From Anaerolineales bacterium (lineage in GTDB: Bacteria > Chloroflexota > Anaerolineae > Anaerolineales > Villigracilaceae), in contig JAQTWR010000018.1 of the NCBI GenBank assembly GCA_028689195.1, positions 4,717 to 15,848 on the forward strand: 11,132 nt of DNA, in the 5' to 3' direction. The notes under the pieces are model-generated. The model was not told the origin of the DNA. It saw only the letters and a list, made by a program, of their open reading frames with translations, and did no database searches. Shown in pieces: positions 1 to 5,443 of this stretch. Both the position numbers and the translations under genes were made by a program. Every line of letters starts with the position of its first letter. Position 1 is the first letter of the stretch.

Positions 1-1
1 C

Positions 2-190
2 GGCGTGGCGCTCAAAGACCTCGGCTTGCCCGATCAATGCGTAATTGCGGCGATTATCCGCCACGGTCAAATTACGCTGCCGCGCGGCGCGGCGATGCTT
101 GAAGAAGGCGACGAAGTGCTGGCTGTCACAGATAACGAAGGCGCAAAGCAACTGGCAAAGCTGCTCGAACCTCCTTCAAGACCGATATAA
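2..190 (+). CDS. TrkA-type K+ regulatory protein, C-terminal part (5' truncated by window edge)
   Basis: Only the last 62 codons are present; the frame is open to the left edge, so the GTG at position 5 is probably internal. The residues fit the RCK_C/TrkA_C domain that ends TrkA and KtrA-like proteins: a leucine-rich stretch ending LGLP, then AAIIRHGQITLPRG and a GDEVLAV segment, the usual pattern of an R-x-G turn, a P-x-G turn and a G-D-x-V strand. In the family this domain binds a ligand next to an NAD-binding RCK_N domain and gates a potassium channel at the inner face of the membrane. The missing N-terminus would show whether this is a stand-alone TrkA or the tail of a channel or transporter with an RCK domain. 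The gene converges on the methyltransferase, and a perfect palindrome starts two bases after its TAA stop. Confidence 0.8.
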   Translation, partial: GVALKDLGLPDQCVIAAIIRHGQITLPRGAAMLEEGDEVLAVTDNEGAKQLAKLLEPPSRPI

Positions 191-191
191 A

Positions 192-229
192 AAAACGACG
201 GCGCGGGATTAATCCCGCGCCGTCGTTTT
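192..229. terminator. Perfect 38-bp palindrome, likely bidirectional terminator
   Basis: Arms of 19 bases (192-210 and 211-229) are exactly complementary. They start with AAAACGACGG and centre on ATTAAT, so a GC-rich stem is flanked by an A-run on one side and a T-run on the other. Read in either direction, a strong hairpin is followed by TTTT. It lies between two convergent genes, which fits a shared intrinsic terminator. The minus-strand methyltransferase stop codon (228-230) falls in the last bases of the palindrome. Confidence 0.85.
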
Positions 230-1034
230 AAGATTCGCCTGCGATCCTCGTTTGCGCGATCTTGCAATACTCCTCGCTAATTTCGATTCCAATATATCGG
301 CGTTGATTTTGTTTTGCGGTTACGCAGGTTGTTCCGCTTCCGCACATCGGGTCGAGTACGACGTCGCCCGGCTCCGAAAAACATAGAATCAAATCGCTCG
401 CGAGTTTGTCGGGATACGTCGCCGGGTGCAGCAACTTGACGCGATTCCCTTCCGTATTGCTGGTCGAATACTGCCATACTGTCCCGCGGCATTTCAGCGG
501 ATTGACGGTTTTTTTCTCGATGATCTTAAATCCGCCATTCGTCAAACGATCTGTGCCTGAATAGGTCTTCCCCGCGTGTTTGCTGGGAATCATCAAATGT
601 TCCTTGTGAAAAGTCTTGGGACGGCTGCCTTTGAAAAATATCAAAATATATTCGTGATCCACGCGGAAGCGCCGCTGCCACCACGCGCCGGGGTTTCCGT
701 CGCGTTTATAGATCACCGTCTCGAAAAGTTTCCAGCCGATTTCATCCACCCAACTGACCGCCAATCGAAACGAAGTCAGCGACTTTGCGAAATTTTTTGT
801 CCCGTCGCCGATGACCACCACCGCCGCGCCGCCGTCTTTTGTGACGCGGAAAACCTCCCGCCCCAGCGCGGGAAAATCGAACGACCAGTTTTTCTTGTAA
901 TCCCGAATTCCGTCATACGGCGGAGAGAAAACCGTCAAGTCTATCGAATCATCGGGGAAGGCGGCTAACTCCTCCAGGCAATCCGCGTGGATGATTTTGT
1001 CTAATTTTGAATTCGCTTTTTTACCGCTGGGCAT
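228..1034 (-). CDS. Beta-class DNA methyltransferase (N4-cytosine or N6-adenine), orphan
   Basis: A 268-residue SAM-dependent DNA methyltransferase of the N6/N4 MTase family (PF01555 type). Catalytic motif IV is SPPY at residues 37-40, and the SAM-binding motif I DPMCGSGTT is at 228-236, followed by GIEIS. Motif IV preceding motif I defines the beta class, with the target-recognition region between them (about 60-215). SPPY rather than DPPY favours N4-methylcytosine, though this is not absolute. The ATG at 1034 is preceded by GGAGAG at a good distance. No restriction endonuclease, specificity subunit or Vsr-like gene is seen on either side, so it is either an orphan regulatory-type enzyme or a leftover of a restriction-modification system. 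It lies 62 bases downstream of the nitroreductase on the same strand but has its own candidate TATAAT box. Its stop codon overlaps the terminator palindrome. Confidence 0.9.
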   Translation of the reverse strand: MPSGKKANSKLDKIIHADCLEELAAFPDDSIDLTVFSPPYDGIRDYKKNWSFDFPALGREVFRVTKDGGAAVVVIGDGTKNFAKSLTSFRLAVSWVDEIGWKLFETVIYKRDGNPGAWWQRRFRVDHEYILIFFKGSRPKTFHKEHLMIPSKHAGKTYSGTDRLTNGGFKIIEKKTVNPLKCRGTVWQYSTSNTEGNRVKLLHPATYPDKLASDLILCFSEPGDVVLDPMCGSGTTCVTAKQNQRRYIGIEISEEYCKIAQTRIAGES

Positions 1035-1066
1035 TAACTCTCCGCATTTTACAAATAAGTTTCAGC

Positions 1067-1072
1067 ATTATA
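1067..1072 (-). promoter_or_regulatory. Candidate -10 box for the methyltransferase gene
   Basis: The minus strand reads TATAAT exactly, 32 bases upstream of the ATG. No convincing -35 hexamer lies 16-18 bases further up. With the Shine-Dalgarno sequence at about 1039-1043 this would give a short conventional leader. It may let the methyltransferase be transcribed independently of the nitroreductase. Confidence 0.45.
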
Positions 1073-1096
1073 CCTTTGACGATGGCGCAAATATAT

Positions 1097-1609
1097 TTAC
1101 CATTTCTCCCAATGCGTCACCTCGTCCAGCGACATTCGCCCGCCCTTCTTCGGCGCGGCGGATAGGGTCTCTTCCTCCGCTGCATATCCAAACGAAAGCG
1201 CCACGCGCAAATGCCATTCGTCGGGGAATCCTAAAATCGCGCGCGCCTTCTCCGCCTCGTAAATGGACGCGGGACACGAACCGACGCCCAACTCCCACGC
1301 CGCGAGCTGCATAAACGCGGCGGTTTGCCCCGCGTCGAACAGCGTTTGAAATTTTTCAGTCGGATCGGGAGTCAAAATTGCAACGCATAACGCCGCGCCC
1401 GCGATGTGTCCCGCCCACTCGCCGCACTGCGATAAATCCTTCAAAATGGATTTATCGCGTATCGCAATGAATCGCCATGCCTGATTATTCTTCGAAGATT
1501 GCGACCTGCGCCCCGCATTAAGAATGGCGAGCGCCACGTCGTTGGGCAAGGGTTTATCTTGAAATTTTCTCACCGCGCGTTTCATTTTTATCGCGTCCAA
1601 CACATTCAT
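1097..1609 (-). CDS. Nitroreductase-family FMN oxidoreductase
   Basis: A 170-residue protein of the nitroreductase superfamily (PF00881 type), whose members are usually FMN-dependent homodimers using NAD(P)H. The FMN-contacting RAVRKF is at residues 11-16. The next FMN-binding stretch, SSKNNQAWRF, occupies residues 38-47, where relatives have SGGNxQPWRF. The DAGQTAAFMQLAAWELGVG helix is typical of the family, and the C-terminal LSFGYAAEE stands where the family has a V-x-x-G-Y-P strand. Length is at the short end for the family and nothing looks truncated. The start is supported by GGAGG five bases upstream of the ATG (1615-1619 on the plus strand). The physiological substrate cannot be read from sequence; homologues reduce nitroaromatics, quinones or flavins, and some are dehalogenases. 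It is divergent from the chrA cluster across a 314-bp intergenic region. Confidence 0.88.
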   Translation of the reverse strand: MNVLDAIKMKRAVRKFQDKPLPNDVALAILNAGRRSQSSKNNQAWRFIAIRDKSILKDLSQCGEWAGHIAGAALCVAILTPDPTEKFQTLFDAGQTAAFMQLAAWELGVGSCPASIYEAEKARAILGFPDEWHLRVALSFGYAAEEETLSAAPKKGGRMSLDEVTHWEKW

Positions 1610-1614
1610 ATCAT

Positions 1615-1619
1615 CCTCC
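1615..1619 (-). promoter_or_regulatory. Shine-Dalgarno site of the nitroreductase gene
   Basis: The minus strand reads GGAGG five bases before the ATG at 1609. This fixes the start and contrasts with the genes in this window that lack any Shine-Dalgarno sequence. Confidence 0.8.
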
Positions 1620-1629
1620 GATAATTGAC

Positions 1630-1641
1630 GATTTGCAAATC
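1630..1641. promoter_or_regulatory. 12-bp perfect palindrome, possible operator
   Basis: GATTTGCAAATC is its own reverse complement. It lies 20 bases upstream of the nitroreductase ATG, between that start and a minus-strand TATGAT (1651-1656) that could be its -10 box. A dimeric regulator binding here would cover the transcription start or early leader. There is no second copy nearby and no linked regulator gene, so the operator role is inference. Confidence 0.35.
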
Positions 1642-1650
1642 AACATCCCT

Positions 1651-1656
1651 ATCATA
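1651..1656 (-). promoter_or_regulatory. Candidate -10 box for the nitroreductase gene
   Basis: The minus strand reads TATGAT, one mismatch from consensus, 41 bases upstream of the ATG. The region 16-18 bases further upstream (TTTATC) is only a weak -35 match. It is offered as the best promoter candidate in the divergent region. Confidence 0.35.
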
Positions 1657-1697
1657 CATCGTATTTGACGAAACGATAAAGCCGCCGCTTAAACGCC

Positions 1698-1726
1698 GAG
1701 AACCGCGGACGCCGACCGCGGTTCTC
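1698..1726. repeat. Strong hairpin, 11-bp stem, in the chrA/nitroreductase intergenic region
   Basis: GAGAACCGCGG (1698-1708) and CCGCGGTTCTC (1716-1726) are exact complements around a 7-base loop. Neither side has a T-run, so it is not a standard intrinsic terminator. On the plus strand it is followed by the purine-rich AAGGAGGA (1733-1740), which resembles a Shine-Dalgarno sequence but has no usable start codon behind it. It could be an RNA leader element, a transcription barrier, or part of a decayed gene. The rest of 1610-1923 holds the palindrome at 1630-1641, a possible gene remnant at 1750-1881 on the minus strand, and an AT-rich stretch just before chrA. Confidence 0.55.
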
Positions 1727-1907
1727 TTTGAGAAGGAGGAGAAGAGAAATCACCTTACGAAGTTAAATTTATCATGGCTGCCCGAATACCGCCCAACGCG
1801 AAACCTGCGATTGCTATACGTTTTACCGATAACTAACAGGATTGTAAACGCGGGCAAAGCGGCAACGAAGGCGGCGTAAATTTATTTTCAAAATTTCAAA
1901 TAGAACG

Positions 1908-1923
1908 TGATAGACTTGGGCGC
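1908..1923 (+). promoter_or_regulatory. Candidate extended -10 next to the chrA start (leaderless)
   Basis: TGA then TAGACT (1908-1916) resembles an extended -10 (TGn plus hexamer, four of six consensus bases). It sits seven bases before the GTG start at 1924. No Shine-Dalgarno sequence is present, so transcription would begin at about the start codon. This is the weakest of the four leaderless candidates in the window. Confidence 0.4.
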
Positions 1924-2442
1924 GTGGATATTCTATCTCAACTTTTCTGGACTTTCATCAAAGTCAATTTACTCAGCACATCTGGACCCGCTTCTGTGGG
2001 ATTGTTGTACCACGAAGCGGTAGGAAGATTCGTTACGGAAGCCCAATTCGTTCAAGCGGTTGGGCTTTCCGCCGTTTTGCCGGGCAGCGACGCGCTCCAA
2101 CTTGCCATGTATATCGGCTACGCCGCGGGCGGAATCCCGGGCGGTTTGATTTCTCTGGCGGGTTCGATTTTGCCTCCCACCATCATCATCCTCGGCGTGA
2201 CGATGATCCTGCATCGCCTGCGCCGCGAAGCATGGGTGAGCAATTTTATCGAAGGACTCGCGCCCGCCATTTCAGTCCTTATGATTTTTACGGCGTGGAA
2301 GATATTCGATAAAGGCGGCGAGACGGGTTGGTTTGGCTGGACAATCGCCATCGTCAGTTTTGCCGCCATGTGGTTTAAAGCGCCCGAACGCGTCGTCGTC
2401 ATCATTGCAGGGATTGTCGGGATTGTCTCTCTTTCGCCATGA
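1924..2442 (+). CDS. Half-size ChrA-family (CHR) transporter, first copy
   Basis: A 172-residue hydrophobic protein of the chromate ion transporter family (PF02417 type), in the single-domain short form that usually occurs as adjacent gene pairs. The N-terminal TSGPASVGLL stands where the family usually has an F-G-G-P/G motif. LPGSDALQLAM then IGYAAGG follows the family pattern LPGP...G..GG, and LPP leads into the next membrane segment. The final proline of the PGP motif is serine here. About five or six membrane segments are expected. The GTG start is chosen because the family's first membrane helix begins a few residues after it and no upstream in-frame ATG exists before a stop at 1834. The last base overlap with the next gene is ATGA. 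Chromate or sulfate is the known substrate of characterised relatives; the motif change leaves the substrate open. Confidence 0.85.
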   Translation: MDILSQLFWTFIKVNLLSTSGPASVGLLYHEAVGRFVTEAQFVQAVGLSAVLPGSDALQLAMYIGYAAGGIPGGLISLAGSILPPTIIILGVTMILHRLRREAWVSNFIEGLAPAISVLMIFTAWKIFDKGGETGWFGWTIAIVSFAAMWFKAPERVVVIIAGIVGIVSLSP

Positions 2443-2975
2443 AGCGTACAAAATTCTCCGTCTGGTTAAATTTATTGTGGATGTTCCTAAAGGTGAATCT
2501 GCTCTCGCCTTCGGGTCCCGCCTCGGTCGGCTTGCTGTATAAAGAAGCCGTCGGCAACATTATGAGCGAGGAACGTTTTGTAGAAGCGGTGGGCTTTTCA
2601 AACGTGCTGCCGGGCAGCGAAGCGTTGAAGCTCGCCATGTTTGTCGGGTACGCGGCAGGCGGAGTAGCGGGCGTGTTCACCGCCCTGCTTGGCGCGGTGC
2701 TGCCCCCCACCGTGATGATGCTGGCTGTCGCCGCAGTATTGCAGCGCTTTCAGGAAGAAGGCTGGCTAAAGGGATTTGTTAAGGGAATGAGTCCCGCCAT
2801 CGCGGCGCTGATTATCATGGTGGCGTGGGAACTTTTCCATGTGAGCAAGTCCAAAAAAATTGACAAACGCACTTTGTTCATCGCCGCGTTGAGCGCCATC
2901 GCATTATGGTTCGACCTCCCTTCTCCGCTGGTATTGCTCGGCGCGGGCGTACTAGGCGTGATTTTATTTCGATAA
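2439..2975 (+). CDS. Half-size ChrA-family (CHR) transporter, second copy
   Basis: A 178-residue membrane protein that aligns almost without gaps to the preceding gene. Judged by eye about half of the residues are identical, with shared blocks SGPASVGLLY, AVLPGS/NVLPGS, GYAAGG, LPPT and SPAIA/APAIS. It has the same PGS in place of PGP. The ATG at 2439 overlaps the TGA of the first copy and has no Shine-Dalgarno sequence, so translation is probably coupled and the products made in equal amounts. Family knowledge says two half proteins can act together as the equivalent of one full ChrA. The universal stress protein gene starts 12 bases downstream, so the three genes probably form one transcript. 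Confidence 0.85.
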   Translation: MKRTKFSVWLNLLWMFLKVNLLSPSGPASVGLLYKEAVGNIMSEERFVEAVGFSNVLPGSEALKLAMFVGYAAGGVAGVFTALLGAVLPPTVMMLAVAAVLQRFQEEGWLKGFVKGMSPAIAALIIMVAWELFHVSKSKKIDKRTLFIAALSAIALWFDLPSPLVLLGAGVLGVILFR

Positions 2976-2987
2976 ACGGATAGACTT

Positions 2988-3833
2988 ATGACCCCCAACT
3001 TACTAATCGCCACCAATGGATTCAAAGGAACGCTGCCCGCCATCGAATATGGGGCGTGGCTCGCAGAAAACCTAAACGCAAAAATTACGCTGCTCGGCGT
3101 AACCGAAGATTTGAATCCCGCCGCAATTGACGACCATCACCCGCTGGAAGACGTATTCGCGCGCGCCGTTGAACTATTCCAGCAAAAAGGCGTGGAGTAT
3201 AAACTCGAAGTCGAGAACGGCAACGCGGAAGACGTTATTCCGCGCAAAGCGAAGCGCGAAGACATCATCATGGTATTGGGACCGCTCGGACGTCCGCACA
3301 TCCGCCGCCTGATTTCAGGACGTTCCATCCGTCATCTCATCGAAGAGATCGAACAGCCAATTATCTATGTGCCTGAGTCAAAATTATCTTTGAAGAAATT
3401 ATTAATCTGTATCGGCGGATTAGGCTATGAAGTAACTGCGGAACATCTTGCCATGCGGTTGGCGATGAAAAGCCGCGCCGAGATTGTTTTGTTGCACGTC
3501 ATCCCCCCCATGGATTTTGACTATCCCACCGCGCGGGCAATGACCGAGAATTTAGCAAACCTCGCCAATACAGATACGCCCGTCGGGCGGAGTTTGCGCC
3601 AGGCGCTTAGAATCGCCAAAGAAGACGGATTAACCGCTACGGTCAAAGTTCGGCAGGGAAACGCGGTGGAAGAAATTTTAGCGGAAGTCAAAGAGGGAAA
3701 ATACGACCTGCTGTGCATGGGGTCGCTATATAGCTCGAATTCGCTGCGCCAGATATACGCGCCCAACGTCACCGCTGATATTATAGAATCCGTCTCTTGC
3801 CCCGTGCTGACGGCGAGATATTTGCGGAAGTAG
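2988..3833 (+). CDS. Tandem-domain universal stress protein (UspA family)
   Basis: A 281-residue soluble protein made of two Usp domains (PF00582 type), about residues 1-130 and 135-281. Each begins with a short beta-strand (NLLIATNG, KLLICIGG). The first domain ends with GPLGRPHIRRLISGRS (98-112), close to the nucleotide-binding signature G-x2-G-x9-G-S/T. In the second domain the equivalent stretch starts GSLYSSNSL (245-253) and lacks the second and third glycines, so ATP binding is probably limited to the first domain. Both end with the family's CPV or QPI strand (EQPIIYV, SCPVLTA). Linkage with the ChrA pair suggests a modulator or stress-response partner of the transporters; single-operon pairing of Usp with transporters is common but the mechanism is unknown. 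It starts 12 bases after the second chrA and has no clear Shine-Dalgarno sequence. Confidence 0.88.
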   Translation: MTPNLLIATNGFKGTLPAIEYGAWLAENLNAKITLLGVTEDLNPAAIDDHHPLEDVFARAVELFQQKGVEYKLEVENGNAEDVIPRKAKREDIIMVLGPLGRPHIRRLISGRSIRHLIEEIEQPIIYVPESKLSLKKLLICIGGLGYEVTAEHLAMRLAMKSRAEIVLLHVIPPMDFDYPTARAMTENLANLANTDTPVGRSLRQALRIAKEDGLTATVKVRQGNAVEEILAEVKEGKYDLLCMGSLYSSNSLRQIYAPNVTADIIESVSCPVLTARYLRK

Positions 3834-3850
3834 TTTTTCCCATATCCTGA

Positions 3851-3886
3851 CTCCCCTCTCCTTTGGGAGAGGGCTAGGGTGAGGGC
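3851..3886. repeat. Dispersed palindromic repeat (CCCTCTCC...GGGAGAGGG type)
   Basis: CCCTCTCC (3854-3861) pairs with GGAGAGGG (3866-3873) around a 4-base loop, followed by CTAGGGTGAGGGC. The minus strand is the familiar CCCTCACCCTAGCCCTCTCCC sequence family found scattered in many bacterial genomes; it translates into spurious peptides containing PHPSPLPKERG. It lies in the 56-bp gap between the converging usp gene and the unnamed protein gene, where a hairpin could also act as a transcription barrier. There is no T-run on either side. Confidence 0.75.
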
Positions 3887-3889
3887 GAT

Positions 3890-4627
3890 CTACATCCCCG
3901 GCGTGAATTTCTTTTCCCATTCCGCAACGGCGGCGCGGATGACGGCTTTTACTTCGGGGTCGGTTACGTCGTCAATCGTTTCAAATTTTTCCAAGCCCAC
4001 TTCAACTTGCACGCCGCCTTCGGGCGATTCGTAAACGCGGATTCCGCGTTTATCGAGCGGGGTGTTTATCAAGCGCGCTTGCAGTACGCTGTCAATTTGC
4101 GCCACAATACTTAACGCCGCCATGGTTTTTTTGTCGTCAATTTTTGCGGCGGGCTTCGGCGCGTCTACTACTACTGCGGCGGGCGGGGGAGTTTGAACAA
4201 CAGGAGCAGATACAACGGTAGGAGCGGGGCGCGGCGCGGCGGGCGCAGGAGCAGGCTGAGGGGGAAGCGAACCTTCGAGGTAGGGACGAATCGCGGTGAG
4301 CAGTTCGATCAAGCGCTTTTTCTTATCGGGCGTTAAAGCGCCGCCGATTGACATGCCGTCCATTTCAAGCGCGTACCGACCCTGTTCATTTTTGAGACGC
4401 AGCAAACCGGGATCGTCTTGAATTGTTACCTGCGGAGTTGGCGCGGGGATCTGGCTGGCTTGCGCGATTTTTCTCTCCGCTTCTTTGACCGCGTTTTCCG
4501 CTTTCTCTTCCGCGTTTTGAATTTTTTTCGCCGAGCGATTATTGGAATCGAAAAAGCCGATGATCCATCCAAGAATCATGCCGACGATGCCGCCGAGAAT
4601 AAGAGCGAGTTGCCAAGTGAATTCCAT
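3890..4627 (-). CDS. Unnamed membrane-anchored protein with coiled coil and Ala/Pro linker
   Basis: I do not recognise a named family. The 245-residue protein has one N-terminal membrane segment (about 5-26, glycine-rich with GGIVG and GWIIG), then a charged alanine-rich stretch likely to be a coiled coil (31-57). A middle domain with LLRLKNEQGRYALEMDG and GALTPDKKKRLIELL covers about 72-118. An Ala/Pro/Val-rich linker covers about 121-160, and a folded C-terminal domain covers 161-245, with GIRVYESPEGGVQVEVGL and VTDPEVKAVIRAAVAEWEKK. The soluble part is more likely cytoplasmic, because positively charged residues follow the membrane segment. It is last in the rlmB-prs-fpg operon. The start is fixed by GAGGTG five bases upstream of the ATG, and that site contains the fpg stop codon, so translation is probably coupled. 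The repeated operon position could hint at DNA, RNA or nucleotide metabolism, but this is only inference. Confidence 0.82.
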   Translation of the reverse strand: MEFTWQLALILGGIVGMILGWIIGFFDSNNRSAKKIQNAEEKAENAVKEAERKIAQASQIPAPTPQVTIQDDPGLLRLKNEQGRYALEMDGMSIGGALTPDKKKRLIELLTAIRPYLEGSLPPQPAPAPAAPRPAPTVVSAPVVQTPPPAAVVVDAPKPAAKIDDKKTMAALSIVAQIDSVLQARLINTPLDKRGIRVYESPEGGVQVEVGLEKFETIDDVTDPEVKAVIRAAVAEWEKKFTPGM

Positions 4628-4630
4628 AAG

Positions 4631-4637
4631 TCACCTC
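4631..4637 (-). promoter_or_regulatory. Shine-Dalgarno site overlapping the fpg stop codon
   Basis: The minus strand reads GAGGTGA, then CTT and ATG. The TGA that ends fpg (4631-4633) is the last part of this ribosome binding site, so a ribosome finishing fpg is positioned directly on the start of the unnamed gene. Confidence 0.75.
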
Positions 4638-5434
4638 AAGCGCTGACAGTTTGGACAAATATGCGTGCCGCGTTGTCCGACCGTAAACTTTTGTATGATT
4701 GTATTACAAACCGAGCAAGGTTTGCCCGCGCGGTCGTACACGCGAAAATAATTTTGATAATCGCCGCCGCGATAAACCCAGTCAATGCTTGCGCCGTTGC
4801 GTCGGACGCCTTCTTTGAGTACGGCGCGAATCGCGTTGCGTAACGCCGCGGCTTGCGGCTGCGTCACCGCGTTCGATACCGTCAGCGGATGCAGTTTTGC
4901 GATATGCAGACACTCGTCGGTATAGATGTTGCCAAGACCCGCAATAAAGGTCTGGTCGAGCAGCAGCGGTTTAAGTCGGCGTTTGCGTTTATGCAGGTTT
5001 TCAAAAAGCCATGACGGGGTGAAATCTTTTTCGAGCGGCTCGATCCCAAGTTTATCAAGGATTTGTCCGGGTTCGTTTGTCAACCACGCGCGTCCAAATT
5101 TGCGCGTATCGTTGAAGGCAAGGTAAGTTCGATTTGAAAGGCGCAGCAAAAGGCGGTCGTGTTTTGCGGGTTTGATTTTACCTTCTCTTACGATCAAATC
5201 TCCGCTCATCCGCAAATGGATAATCAAATCGTAATCTTCGAGTTGGATGATGAGATATTTGGCGCGGCGCGAAACGCCCGAGATTTTTTGTCCGCGAATT
5301 TGGGCGCGGAATTTTTTCGGCGAAGGAAGGGCAAGCGTGCGCGCCCAGCGCAAATCGGCGGCGAGGATGGTTCTGCCGACCAATTGCGGTTCGAGCGCGC
5401 GGGCAATGGTTTCGACTTCGGGAAGTTCGGGCAT
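4631..5434 (-). CDS. mutM: Formamidopyrimidine-DNA glycosylase (Fpg/MutM)
   Basis: A 267-residue bifunctional glycosylase/AP lyase that removes 8-oxoguanine and formamidopyrimidines in base excision repair. All hallmarks are present. The N-terminus is MPELPEVET, whose Pro2 becomes the catalytic N-terminal proline and whose Glu3 is catalytic. Lys59 lies in SRRAKYL, and the HLRMSG loop is at 73-78. NDTRKFGR is at 108-115, and the helix-two-turns-helix signature GLGNIYTDE starts at 166. A C-terminal zinc finger has C240-x2-C243-x16-C260-x2-C263, with Arg255 ahead of it. Length is standard. PELPEVET, GLGNIY and the zinc finger separate it from endonuclease VIII. It starts nine bases after the prs stop without a clear Shine-Dalgarno sequence, suggesting coupled translation inside the rlmB operon. 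Confidence 0.96.
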   Translation of the reverse strand: MPELPEVETIARALEPQLVGRTILAADLRWARTLALPSPKKFRAQIRGQKISGVSRRAKYLIIQLEDYDLIIHLRMSGDLIVREGKIKPAKHDRLLLRLSNRTYLAFNDTRKFGRAWLTNEPGQILDKLGIEPLEKDFTPSWLFENLHKRKRRLKPLLLDQTFIAGLGNIYTDECLHIAKLHPLTVSNAVTQPQAAALRNAIRAVLKEGVRRNGASIDWVYRGGDYQNYFRVYDRAGKPCSVCNTIIQKFTVGQRGTHICPNCQRLR

Positions 5435-5443
5435 TGAAATAAC

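Noticed and set aside
576..968. 130-codon plus-strand frame over the methyltransferase gene
   Set aside because: Antisense of conserved methyltransferase sequence; no family resemblance and no ribosome binding site.
1625..1879. 84-codon plus-strand frame in the nitroreductase/chrA gap
   Set aside because: It runs through the palindrome and hairpin, has low-complexity composition, no ribosome binding site and no recognisable domain.
3854..3873. Hairpin as a standard rho-independent terminator for usp and the rlmB operon
   Set aside because: No T-run follows the stem on either strand, so it is listed as a repeat that may only impede transcription.
3726..3920. Minus-strand 64-codon frame with PHPSPLPKERG
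   Set aside because: It is translation of the dispersed CCCTCTCC repeat plus antisense of usp; such peptides recur wherever the repeat occurs.
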